Shown piece after piece: positions 11,414 through 22,361 of a DNA stretch of 64,000 nucleotides. Where the stretch lies: NCBI GenBank assembly GCA_963969365.1, contig OZ017748.1, positions 1,240,001-1,304,000 on the forward strand, written 5' to 3'. Numbering within the stretch: the stretch's first letter is position 1; each line of letters opens with the position of its first letter. Source of the DNA: Asterochloris sp. CNOR1. Taxonomy: Eukaryota > Chlorophyta > Trebouxiophyceae > Trebouxiales > Trebouxiaceae. The position numbers were made by a program, and so were the translations under genes. The notes beneath the pieces were generated by a model, which did not search any database, was not told the DNA's origin, and worked only from the letters and a program-made list of their open reading frames with translations.

Positions 11414-14400
11414 ATGGCCCCAGATGCGGATCGGCGGCATGCCTCTGCTTCCGTCCACATCCAGGTCAAGCTGACAGAAGCCTTGGATTACTGCGACTCG
11501 CTGTCCCCACCACGAGCCACAGAGGATGGGCAGCCGCAGCCAGACAGGCTGAGGACTGCTGTTTGCTGCAAGGTGGGCACCCCTGCAGGCACGCAGCCTA
11601 CCTTGCCGCTGCCGGCTGCAGCAGCGACAGCTAGTGCAGGGCGTGTGTCCAAGCTTGTCTTGAAAGCTGCAGTAACAGTGATGAAGTCCTGGCCCGCTTC
11701 TTGGGGGACTGAGCACCAGCAGCGCGAGATTGTTCATCACTGCAGGCAGACATGACCTCACCAAAGTGCTCAGCAGGCACCTGTGCACTGTGGCTGAGAC
11801 AGCATGGTTCCTGCCTCAGTCTGCAAGGCCTTGCCAGCCCTGCAATCCTTGGCACAGCTCTTCAGGCAGGCATGTGTCTCCACTTGCGAAAGTTCGCTCA
11901 CCTGCCTGGGCTGTGCAGGTCCTGACAGAGCTGTGCCAAGGTTTGCGAGACTGGCCAGGCTCTGCAAGCCGAGGCAGGAACCATGCCTGCGGCCATGCGG
12001 ATGCCTGCTGTGAGCTGTAAACGTATGCAGATCTTGGCATGACCGTTTCGCTGAATGCTCTCACCATGTGTGCATCATGTGTGCAGATCCTGGCAGAGCT
12101 GTGCAGCCTGGCCGGTGCCTTCCAGACCGTGCTGACCACCATCCACCAGGAGCTGGTACGCTCAGTGTACAGCACGTACTACTCAGCTGAGGCCGGCACC
12201 CTGCAGTTCAGCCAGGTGGAGGTCATGCTGGAGGCAGTACCTGGCACAGCGTCTGCTTCCAAGGCTGCATGTGCCAAACGCTGTAGCTTGGCCGGTGGCC
12301 GTACTGCAGGCTTGCATGTGAGCTAGCAGGGGGCCTTGCATGAGGCAGTGCCTGGCATGGAAATGGGCACTATGGCTGTAATGCGGAAGTTGTTGTTGCT
12401 GCCACTACTTGCTGGGCTCAGGGCTTGCTTTCACGCAGGGATCACATCCTCCATTCTTGCTGAGCAGGTGCCCTTGTTCATGTCAGCAAAGCATGCATTC
12501 ATGTCAGCAAATGATGGCCTGCAGGTGCCCTTCTTTGTGGCAGTGGAGCGCTTGGAGCAGGAAAAGCGCCATCTGCTGAAGGAGAGGGAGACCTTCAAGC
12601 GTGCTCTCATGCGGCGGCAGGTGAATTGAGTTAGTTTGGCATGATAATGTGGCATGCTTGATGCATGGCCTGCAGCCCAGATGGGTCCATGATGAGACAC
12701 AGGTTAGCAGGTGCTGGCATCCGACCAGTTGTGCGTGCGGCAGAGAAGCTGGACTTAAGCGGCACCAGTCCCAGGACAGCTGTGAAGCATCCTGCACTCA
12801 TTTATGCAGCGCTGTCTGGCATGCAGGCAGAGATGCGCCACGTGGAAGGCCAGGTGGCCGGCTTGCAGTCAGCCCAGTCCTTAGCTGAGCGCCAGAATCT
12901 GCAGCTGGCCGAGCGTGTGGCAGCCGCAGGGGAAGGCGAGGCAAGGGCGCGACTAGAGGCCGGTGCTGCCCGCGAGGAGCTCAGGCGTGTGCGCAAGGAC
13001 CTGCTGAAGCTACGGGATGAGTGGAACAACCTGCGCGCTCTGTATGAGGCCACCAAGGTAAGAGAGGGCTGGGGAGTTCACTGCACACTGGAATGAGCTC
13101 AAGAACAGGGCGCATGTGCGCCAGGACCTGCTGAAGCTGCAGCATGAATGGAAGAACCTGCACACGCTGTACAAGGTCACCAAAGCGAGGGGTGATCATC
13201 CACATACGTGGAGTGCAGCTGTACATTGAAAGGACCTGCTGAAGCTGGGGACAAGTGGAACAAATCACAGGCATCTTCGAGGCCACCACGATGGACTGCC
13301 AGTGCTTATATGGGCATGGAAGCTGGGAAATGTTGTCAGTGAGAGCTAGGTGGCTCAAGGGACGTTATGAGATGAGACTGCATGAGCTGTAAGCTGCCAG
13401 GATCTGTTGCGACCTGCTCAGTGGCTGCATCCTGTAGCTGCACCACCTGGGCATTGCAGGCTGCCTGGGACCAGCTCTGACTTGGCTTGCACTCAGAGCA
13501 AGGCAGCAAGGGTGTGGGCCCTAGCAATGGCAGGCAGGCAACAGGCATGGCCATAATGGGTCACAAAGTGGTCTGCTCCTTCTCTGTTTCAGACTGTTGT
13601 TGGGTGGGAACAGAATGATCCTGGCAGGGCAGCTGCTGCTCTGGGCTCTGCATGGAAACATTGTTCAATCTTGGTGGCCTTAAGAGCGCCCGCAAAGTTT
13701 TGTACTCATCCTGCAGACTGACCTGTTGTATCACTTGCCACATGCCGTAGTCATTCTCTGTCTGCCAACCACCTAGGTCCCAAACACCTCGCTGCCCTCC
13801 ACACAGGCCAAGCCTGAGCAGATACAGGCAGCCTGCGATGCCCACGTGGCGCAGGCCCAGGCGACGGCGCAGCAGGCGCGGCAGGAGCTGCAGGAGCTGC
13901 GCAGCAAGATGGCGCATGTGGTGTCCAAGGAGAAGCTGACTGCAGCTCTGCAGCGCATTCAGGTGCGGCAATGGTGAAGATGGCATATGTCGTGTCCAAG
14001 GAGAGGCTGAGTGCCGCTCTGCAGCGCATTCAGGTGCGGAAGTTGTGTGGTGTCACACCAGAACAGTGACATGTAAGGAGGCTGGCAACATCATGGAGCA
14101 GATGCCAAAAGAGGTTCCGACTGGCCTACCGTAGTCAGGAGAGAGCATGGGTAACCCTAGGAAGCGGCCCGGCGATGGCACATGGCCACATGGTTTGCCT
14201 GCTGGCGTCGGGGATTTGAAAGGCGAGGGTGGGGACATGCTTCAGACATGCATACAAGCGATGCTGATGCTCGCTTAGCCTGTCGTGCTGCGCAGAGCCT
14301 CCGTATCAGGAGCTGGAGTGTCTGCAGCAGAGTGGCCCATATGACCTGCACCAGGACGTGTGCACCTCCTGCTTTGCAGTCCTCACGCTGCAGTGGCAGG

Positions 14401-17400
14401 CGTCTGCTTTGCAGTTCTCACGCTGATCCTGTGTGCAGGACCTGGAACTCCTGCAGCAGCAGGCTGCGCGCGAGTCTGCCCAGCATGCAGAGCTGGCACG
14501 CAGCCTCACTCCCCGCCCCAACTGGCAGCGCATTGACGCCTTTGGCACCGGGGAGGTTCCAGGTGGGCGGCTCCTGAAGCAGCAGGTGGCACAGGGAGCA
14601 GCTGGCCCAATGCAAGCACTTGTCCTCGAAGATTCCGACCACGTGCTTGCTTTGTCAACTTCAGATATGCAATGCTTCTCAGGTTTGTGAGGTGTTGCAT
14701 GCTGTTGCAGTTGGGGGGCTGTAGGCAGAAGCAGCTTGAACGCCTTGGCTGCAGGGGTGACCGCCATCCACTGCTCTTCCTGCCATTGCGTCTACCTGCT
14801 GCCCAGGCAGAGCAGAGCTCACTATAGCTTGCTGTGCGTTGCCTGCCCAATGGCTGATGTGACTTGCAACTCTCGCAGAGCTAGGCCAGATCAGGCAAAC
14901 CTCTGCGCTGCCTGGCTATTGACTGATGGGACCTGCTGATGTTGCAAAGTGTAGCCACATCTGGCTTGTTGTGCACTGCCTGCCTGGCCACAAGGTGGGT
15001 GTGATGTTCATCCGGATTCGCAACACGCCCATGCACTGCCCGCCTGCCAACTGACGTGACCTGCTGACAATGCAAAGTGTAGTGAGATGTGCCGTTACGC
15101 ACTGCCTCTGCAGTCCCACTAACCAGCTGCCTCTTCAGAAATGGGCTAGTTGGCGCACAACCATGCCACAGCCAAGCAACATGGATCAGAGTGCCTGTTG
15201 CTGAGCCGTGGCTGAGGCGGGCCAGAGAGAGCTTGCCATGCTGTATCCCAAGCGTTACTGAGGTGACCTGCTGCTCATGCAGCGCGGGGCCAGACAGGCC
15301 AGACGGGCCACCGTCAGGCATGTTTACCAGAGCAATGAGCCTTGCCTGGGAAGGGCCAGAGAGTGCTTGTCATGCTTTGTCCAACCTGCCACTGAGCCGT
15401 CTTGGGCTCATGCAGAGCGGGGCCAGGCAGGGCAGACCCGTGCCACAGTGGAGCGCCTCGTTTCCGAGCGCCGCACGCTTGCTGAACAGGCACAGCAGCT
15501 GGCCCCGGCCCAGGCCCGACTGCAGCTGATGACCGCGCTGCTGCAGGCGGAGCCCCCTGCGGGGCGCTTGCCGCGCCTGCAGCGGGCACCTGGGCGCCAG
15601 GCCAGCGTGGCAGCTGCAGCTGAGGGACGGAGCCAGGCTGCAGAGGTGAAGCTGGCTGCCAATTCTCAGGGCAGTCAAATCAACTGTGTGGCACATGCTG
15701 GCAGGCACCTTGTACCCAGCTGCTGCTGGCTGCTGTCGGGGCGGAGCCAGGCTGCAGAGGTAAGGCTGTGAAGAGCAGCCATGTGGCAAGAATTTGCAAG
15801 GCTGCCACTGCAAGGTGTGAAGGTGTTGCACATGGTCATGTTTGCACGGGTCTCATCTATGGCATGCTGAGCCTGACTTACATCTGCCTGTTGCCATCAG
15901 CGTGTTGCGGGTCAACCCCGCAGGGCTGGACCTGGGTCACGCTGCATGCTGGGGGACTTGTGCAGTCCTGAGCCTGCCAGGAGAGCACCACATTGCTGCT
16001 GTGCTGCTCACCTCAGCCTTGCCGCAGCTTTGACGCAGCCGGCCTGACCTCGTCCTCAGTGTTGCCCCTGTGCCTGAACAAGGGCCCCGGGGCGCAATTG
16101 ATAGTGTCAGCTGCGCGGGGAGGGCACAAGATGCTGAGCCTGCTGGGGTAGAGGCAATCGCTGCTCTGCTCTGCAGCTGAGGCCCCGCCAGAGCTCGGCA
16201 ACGAATTGTCATGCCCAGCCCAACCTGTCCTTCGGTCCTGTGCAGGTGCAAGCTGTGGGACTTGGCCTCGGGCATGCCCTGCCGCGCTGCCTGCGCTGGG
16301 AGGGCCCTGTGACGCTGAGCCTGCTGGGACAACAGCAGTTGGAGCAGCAGCTGCACTCCCTGTGGCAGGCCAAGGCACAGCACGATGCCCGCCTGCAGCA
16401 CCCCTGCCCCCTGCACCACTTCCTATGGCTGCACTTCTGGGCAGAGACTGGCGGCGACCAGGCGGCCGTCGCAGAGAGCTGCTACACGCTGCTGTATGCC
16501 CTGCAGCAGTGCGAGCGGCGCTCGGCGGCTGCGGGGCTGTTCCTGCGCGTTCTGCAGGGCACCTGGGGGGAGGGGCCTGTGCGTGAGGGCGCGGTCATGC
16601 TGCAGGAGTTGGCAGAGCTGCTGCAGGCCCTAGGTGAGCCCCAGCATGGAGTCTCAAGAGTGCAGAAGTGCTGTGTTGGGTTCCCCAAGTGTGTATCAAG
16701 GCGGATGTGGCAGAAGCTTGCAGAGCTTCTGGAGGCCTGGATGAGACTCTGCTGGCAACATGCCTCTGGTATCTCCAAGCGCTGGCCTGACTGCTGGAGG
16801 GGCTGAGGTCTCCCTGAATGTGGGGCTTACAATGCTGTGTGAGATTGCTGTGTAGCAGCTATGGCGTGCTGTGGGGCAGCAGCCATGCTGCAGGAGGTGG
16901 CGAGCTGCGGGGTGTCTGCCCGAGCCTGAGCATGCGACATGCTGTGTGTGGTGCATTTTGAGGTATCTGAGTGGAAGCTGTGGCTTGCTCTAGGACAGGG
17001 TCATGCAGAACTGGTGACCCTGCAGCAGCAATGCAAGCTGCTTGAGTTCCTGAGCTCTTGAAGGTGGGCAGCAGCAGCATTGAGGGGACGCAGCCAGGCA
17101 GTGTGTATCCATGCCTCACAGCATCTGGCCAGTGCTGGCGGATGTGCTGCCCTTCATGATGCAACTCTGAGGCATGCTCAAGCATCAGCCCTTTTGCACT
17201 CTGCCATTGTGGCTGCTGCAGGCAGCTCTAAGCCAGAGGGCGCTGACGCTGAGGTGCCAGTGGACGACCTGGTGGACCTGCTGCAGCGCTTTTTCCCACG
17301 CAAGGCTGCCTCAGATGTGCGCGCTGCCATCAGCTCAGAGAACAGCACACAGGCGGTCCCAGTGGCGGCACTGCTGCAGGGGTGAGCGTAGCCCGTGCCA

Positions 17401-18054
17401 TCAGATCTTGGGGCGCCTGCCAGGGTCCAGCTCAATGACTGCCGGCAATCAAGCTACTTCTGCTGGCAACTTGGTGCCTCTGGCAGACTCAGGCCATAGC
17501 ACACAGCAAGGCTTCATGCCGTTGCTCGCACTCAGCTTGCAGCCAGGCAGCTTTGCTCAAGATGGTCGTGAGCGATGCCCTGCTGCACAGAGCAGCCATA
17601 AGTCAGCCATCAGCGCTTTTATCTTGGGACCCTTTGTCTGATGTGTCTAGATGCTGCCGTCAATGCCTGCAGGCTGCGCAAGGGCTTCACCTGGATGAAC
17701 AACTTTGCAGAGACCCTCCTGCAGCAGTTCTTGGAGGATGCAGATGCCCAAATGGACGACCTGCATGACCACCTGCAGCACTGCCCTCCCGACAGCCTCA
17801 CCCCAGCGACAGCCGTGCAGCAGCTGCAAGCCTGGGAGGGTGCTCTGCACCCCGCAGCTTCCCAGCAGGTGGCACAGCAGTTCGCGGTGCTCCTGCAGGA
17901 AACGGGGGACAGAGTGGCTGCCTTATATGCCCTGGCTCGGCCCCATGTCAGCATGCATGGCTACTGGAGCCTGCAGGCTGGCAAGCAGGCGCTGCATGCA
18001 GAGACCCAGGGGCCTGCTGGCTCTGCCTCGCTGGCTGCTGCCGACATTGCATAG
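11414..18054 (+). CDS. TSNAXIP1-like (translin-associated factor X-interacting protein 1) protein
   Basis: The assignment rests on recalled features of the TSNAXIP1 family, whose members are mostly associated with cilia. The N-terminal exon (11414-11571, MAPDADRRHASASV...) has a PQPDRLR element. It is followed by a helical exon (12087-12210, ...FQTVLTTIHQELV...) and by VPFFVAVERLEQEKRHLLKE (from about 12529). Next come coiled-coil exons (12826-13057, 13780-13962), an RPNWQRIDAFGTGEVPGG segment (about 14510-14570), another coiled coil (about 15420-15645) and a conserved C-terminal part: LRWEGPVTLSLLGQQQLEQQ with LHSLWQAKA (16240-16632), an acidic exon (17221-17390) and a helical final exon (about 17650-18054). 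The order N-terminal domain, coiled coil, RP[ND]W element, LRxEGpV domain fits the family. If right, it suggests a flagellar apparatus or retained flagellar genes. Exons near 14100-14450 and 15700-16200 are uncertain. The 3' end converges on the next gene. Confidence 0.6.
11812..12120 (+). repeat. Acceptor-side junction echoes before TSNAXIP1-like exon 2
   Basis: The true junction GTGCAG|ATCCTGGCAGAGCTG (from 12081) has decayed copies starting near 11840, 11913 (GTGCAGGTCCTGACAGAG) and 12025 (ATGCAGATCTTGGCATG). The offset from 11913 to 12081 is 168 bp. The copies are not open in the exon's frame. Confidence 0.65.
12985..13290 (+). repeat. Three tandem copies of a TSNAXIP1-like exon end
   Basis: The functional copy at 12985-13057 encodes the end of a coiled-coil exon and its donor AAG|GTAAGA. 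Two decayed copies follow inside the intron at 13110-13184 and 13228-13290. Both keep AGGACCTGCTGAAGCT and the GTGGAA/ATGGAA segment. Offsets are about 125 and 119 bp. The copies have lost the frame and a good donor. Confidence 0.8.
13906..14039 (+). repeat. Young tandem duplication carrying a 5' splice site
   Basis: Positions 13906-13968 and 13977-14039 are two 63-bp copies differing at about six positions, with a period of 71 bp. Each ends with the exon-donor sequence ATTCAG|GTGCGG, so the pre-mRNA has two near-identical donors. An in-frame TGA between the copies makes the first the likely one used. Confidence 0.85.
15200..15455 (+). repeat. Tandem duplication of an intron end plus exon start
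   Basis: The segment GGGCCAGAGAG...GCTTG...CTCATGCAG...GCGGGGCCAG is present twice. CTCATGCAG falls at 15274 and again at 15407, a period of 133 bp. The downstream copy is the real acceptor of the exon encoding TRATVERLVSERRTLAEQ in the TSNAXIP1-like gene. Confidence 0.7.
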
Positions 18055-18229
18055 TATGCCATTCAGCATGCTGGGTGGTTTCAACCAGTGCATGACAGGA
18101 TGTCCATTCAGTCTGGGCCCAGCAAAGACAACACCAGACATGAATCTGTTTGATTGTTTGCAAGATCACATGAGCCTTACCCATTGTAGGACAGCAGGTA
18201 TGCTGCAGATGTACAGGGCTTGGTGCCCA

Positions 18230-18854
18230 TTAAAACACCCTGAAGCCCGGACCTTTGTGCACCTGAAACAGCTCTTTTAAGAAGGTCTCTATCAGCACAG
18301 TGTTGTTGCTGCGTATGACTGCTGTGTGGATGGATCTGGCCTCCACCTTGGAGGCTGACGTGTTGGCTTTGCGATGGCTCTTGAGATCCCGAGCAATGTC
18401 AAGGGCAACACTCTCTGGAGTTTTGCCTGGTGTTCTGAGCGCCGTGTGCAGCTTTGCGATTGCAGCATCCAGCTGCGCAGGTGTCACCTGCAGGGGCCAG
18501 GTGCTGCATCACTCCAGACCAATTTCTGCCTGAGTTCTGACAGACTGCTGCAGCTCGAGGCATGGCAATGCAGCGGCCCAAGGCCGCAATGCAAAAATTC
18601 AGATACCTTGGCTACCCCTTCTTGGGCCTGCAACTCCGTTCTTGCGGCTGTGGCATTTGCTGTAGCATCTGCAGAACGCACACCTGCACTGGCAGGGAGA
18701 TGATGTCAGTGAGGGTAGCTGGATGCACATCTGTGACTGAAGTGTGTCGCCAACATGCTTGTCTAAAAGTGCAGCAAGCAGGCCCCAAACCTGTGCTGAT
18801 GAGCACAAGCACAACTGACAGCAGAAGAAGTTGCCTCAGCAGCCTGCTGCCCAT
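18230..18854 (-). CDS. Small protein with N-terminal signal peptide, unknown function
   Basis: Two exons join in phase to give about 127 residues. Exon 1 (about 18789-18854) encodes MGSRLLRQLLLLSVVLVLIS, a strong signal peptide or membrane anchor. Exon 2 begins after GTTCTGCAG (about 18675) with DATANATAARTELQAQEGVA and a donor near 18610. The last exon starts after CCCTGCAG (about 18490) and encodes VTPAQLDAAIAKLHTALRTP and then a basic helical region ending GPGFRVF. The mature part is alanine-rich and helical, with no cysteine pattern or known catalytic motif. A start 38 codons upstream (18968) is also open but would bury the hydrophobic segment. It lies tail to tail with the TSNAXIP1-like gene and head to head with DapB. 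I know no homologue. The case for a gene rests on the signal peptide, matching splice phases and its fit in the alternating layout. Confidence 0.55.
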
Positions 18855-19260
18855 GTGATGGGGCACCAGGGGCGGAGGCAGGTGGGATGGCAGGCCCTGC
18901 AGCACAGCAAGGAACAACCCTTGTCGCAGCACAGACAAGACAACACTGCCATTGCTGGAAAAGGGCATTTCAGGATGCAGCAGGTTACCTCAGCTGGAAT
19001 GCTGGAAGTTGGACTGCCCAAGAGCCTGCCAACCCCCGCAGAACTTCCCTGCGATCTGGCGTCAGGCGATTTTAAACTGCCGGACAGCCGAGATCTAGAC
19101 CTCTGGCGGAGCAGAGTTGTTCCCAGGACTTGTCAACTGTAAAACTGCGAACAACGCTAGGCAAGGCTCTGATGACTGCAAAGCCTTCCTCATCAGGCAG
19201 CTGTGCAGATGATGTCGACAAGTCAAGCACAAGCCTCAAAACACCCACATCGACCTATCT
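18855..19260. other. Divergent intergenic region, secreted protein / DapB
   Basis: About 400 bp lie between two start codons. An open stretch in frame with 19261 begins after a TAA at 19073 and contains an ATG at 19170, so DapB could start there with a longer, partly acidic presequence. Nothing else is recognised. Confidence 0.45.
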
Positions 19261-22150
19261 GATGGCGAGATCACTGAAATCGCCTGCCTGCTCGGCCCGA
19301 GTCTTCCCTGCCGATCAGAGAGGTCTTGTATGGCCGGCCGGCATTGCCTGCATCACAGCTCATGGCTCCCACCCCCTCGTGCTGCCTGCAGCACCTGCAG
19401 GCTCAGCAAACAGCGTAGCCTGAGGCTTACCTGCACAATGATGGCTGACCATACAGATAGCAGGCCTCCCATCATGGTCAATGCTTGCACGGGCAAGGTG
19501 GGCAGCGTTCATTGCCTATCTGGGCTTTGCTCTCATAAGTGTTCCACCTGCAACCTCTTGCCAACCTGACCTGCAGATGGGGCATGCAACAGCAGAGGCC
19601 GTGGTGAAGGCTGGCCTGCAGCTCATCCCATACAGTTTCACAGGGCGGAGCAATGCTGTGGTAAGGTACACACAGCACTGTCACCTGCATGCTGCCCTCG
19701 AGGCACACACAGTAGTGTGGCTGGTTTGCTGCACTCCAAGGTACACGTAGCAGAGTTTCAGCCATTCCTGCTCCATGACGTCCATAGCAAGGGTGCCCAA
19801 ACGAGCACAGTCTGGCCCAGCGGGCAGTTTGGAAGCAGAGTGTCTCAGGTGTGCCCATTCCACTCTGCCACTGCAGGTCCCAGCACGCATTCCAACCACA
19901 AGCACCTGTGGCGTGGCAGGGAGCCACACATTCTGCACAGCAGACCTTGTGCTGGGCATGTTGACAGCGTCACTGCCCCACCCACGCAGGCAGTGGGCAA
20001 TGTTGGTGTTGAGGGCATCCCAGTGGAGTTGGTGCTGAAAAGCGAGCGTCAGGAAGCCATGGAGCGGATCAAGGCAGAGTACCCCAACCTCATCATGATT
20101 GACTACACCCTGCCCCAGTCTGTAAACGGTGAGCTGTATGGCAGTCCCTCAACAGGGTGTTTTGGCATGCACCAGGCTGCTCAGATGTACCCTGCAGCAC
20201 ACCATGAATGGCGAGGCCCTTAGTGTGAGTGTTGTGGACCACATGCTCTGCTGCATTGCGTGGGTGGTGGCACGCTGCCGCAGTGACATGGTGTCCGGGC
20301 ATGCACTGGGCTGTTTAAAACATGCTCTGCTGTAGTCTGTGGATGATGAGATTTTGGCGTGTGCAGGGCTGCTCAAACTGTGTTGTGTCACAGTCTGCGA
20401 CTGGTGAGCTCGTCGTGGGTCTGATGCCCTGCTGATTCCCTGCTGTGCAGACAATGGCTCTTTCTATGCCCGCAATGGCATCCCCTTTGTCATGGGGACC
20501 ACAGGGGGCGACAGGCAGAAGCTGCTGGAGGAGACTAGGGCAGCTGGGGTGTATGCAGTCATCGCTCCTCAGATGGGCAAGCAGGCCAGTCACTCATAGT
20601 CATGTCTCACGTGCCTAGCCTGCTGGCCTTGACAGGCGCAACCTGGCCCAGCAGCAGCTTGTGGCCGCCACCAGCTTCTGCGCAGCCCATGCCCAGCAGC
20701 AGCTTGCCTCCGGATGGGCAAGAATTGAACCATCTGCTTGGCCTGCTTCACAGGAGGCAAGGGCTGCTTAGCTTGCATTGCACGGGGGCACTCAGGCTCT
20801 CTTGTTGCTGCCGCTCGACACTGAGCACACTGCCCTGTCTGCCTTGTTGCATGTGCCCAGCAGACCAGGTTACTGCTTGACATCAGTCGCATGCACAGCA
20901 GTGACTGCAGAGCGCATCTGCCCTTCCTGCACGGCGCTGGGCTTGTTTTTCCCACACCTGCAGCACACCACAGCAGGGTGCAGAGGAGCAATAGGGGCTG
21001 CTGTCAAAAGCCTGCAGCATCCCCCAGCTACACAGCAGCAGCAGCTGCTCTTGCTATGCTTCCATCTCTGGAGGCTACAAGCCAGCAGTGGCATTCACAG
21101 CTGTGTGGATGTACAACCGGTGGCCCGTCAGGCCACCTCTGCCCTTCTTAAGGCTCTGCAGGATGCAAACCATCCTCTGCCATACTCCCATTCAATTCAG
21201 ATACATGCCGAGTCACCTTGCTATGCCCTGCAGGTGGTTGCCTTCCAAGCCATGATGGAGATGATGGCTGACAAGTTCCCAGGGGCCTTCTCAGGCTACA
21301 GCCTGCAGGTGCAGGAGTCCCATCAGCGCACCAAGGCGGACACCTCAGGCACTGCCAAGGCAGTTGTGGCATCGTTCCAGAAGCTGGGCCTGGATTTCAC
21401 AGAGGTGTGCATGTTGGCATCAGCCTTTGGCAGGAACTTGGCCATGGGCACTTGGATGTTGCAAGATGTGCACAAAGAGGTCTGCTTGGTCCCTAGCAGG
21501 CATCCGGCACATGTGTTACAAAGCTGTGCACAACAGGAGTTTGCTTGGCCCCTGGCAGGATGCTGTCTGCTGCACACAGCGAGAAGCACAGCAGCTGGAA
21601 TTGACAGGGAGCAATCTGGTCAGCAAGCAGCCTGCCTGACAACACCTGAGCATGGCAGGTATTACATGTCATGAGGTGTATGGTCCTGCCAGGAGGCTTT
21701 GCGATGCACAGGGCAAAGAATCCATCAGCAAGCACCCTGCTGGTCCAGCACATGAGCATGGATTGTTTTTTTGAGGCATGCGGCGGGCACAGGGCGCCCA
21801 CATCATGTCAAGATGGCATTATGGTTTTGACTCATGACAGTGCTGAGCATCATGCCGCCCTTGTCTGCAACGTGCAGTCACAAATCATCAAAGTCCGCGA
21901 GAAAGGGGCACAACTTGATGACATGCATGTGCCAGAGCAGTATCTTGATGGACATGCCTTCCACACCTACACCCTGACATCCCAGGACCAGACAGTGGCG
22001 TTTCAGTTCCAGCACAACGTGTGTGGGCGGCAGATATATGCCGAAGGGACAGTAGATGCAGCAATCTTCCTAGCGCAACAAATCGCAGCTAAGGCAGAAC
22101 AGAAGGTTTTCAATATGATTGATGTGCTTGAGGCTGGAGCGATGCGGTAA
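19261..22150 (+). CDS. dapB: 4-hydroxy-tetrahydrodipicolinate reductase, plastid (plant-type DapB)
   Basis: Reduces 4-hydroxy-tetrahydrodipicolinate to tetrahydrodipicolinate with NAD(P)H in the plastid lysine (diaminopimelate) pathway. Exons give a short transit-peptide-like start (MARSLKSPACSARVFPADQ), then PPIMVNACTGK|MGHATAEAVVKAGL with the nucleotide-binding turn (about 19470-19660). These are followed by VGNVGVEGIPVELVLKS (19990-20129), DNGSFYARNGIPFVMGTTGG (20451-20584), VVAFQAMMEMMADKFPGAFS with the catalytic-domain element SHQRTKADTSGTAKA (21235-21402), and a C-terminal exon (21880-22150) ending VFNMIDVLEAGAMR. The SHQR..K.D.SGTAK motif matches the plant-type C-terminal domain. The length fits the plant family. 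The intron after MGKQ needs a GC donor (20585-20586). The start codon is uncertain: 19170 is possible. Confidence 0.95.
20585..20586 (+). other. GC 5' splice site (DapB)
   Basis: APQMGKQ must join directly to VVAFQAMM. The exon end reads AAGCAG|GCCAGT, and no GT within reach keeps the frame. Confidence 0.75.
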
Positions 22151-22210
22151 CAGGCCTCTGCCAGTCCCACCTTCTGTTTCACTCAGCAAATGCATGTAGT
22201 AGCACCTGCT

Positions 22211-22215
22211 TTACA
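22211..22215 (-). terminator. TGTAA polyadenylation signal for SPP
   Basis: TTACA on the plus strand (TGTAA on minus) lies about 147 nt downstream of the SPP stop. TGTAA is the standard poly(A) signal of chlorophyte algae. Confidence 0.5.
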
Positions 22216-22361
22216 AATACGGATACTGTGATGTGAATGAATTTGCCTGCCACCAGTAATTGAAGACATGAAATGCAGTCATAAGCTGATTGGTTCTGAG
22301 CACCACAACAAGAATACAAATCCAACATTGGCAGAGGCAAGAGGTGGGCATGCACTGATAT

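Noticed and set aside
20778-21674. 298-codon open frame on the plus strand in the DapB region
   Set aside because: Only 21235-21402 encodes DapB sequence. The remainder is intron, supported by the matching acceptor and donor at the ends of that part.
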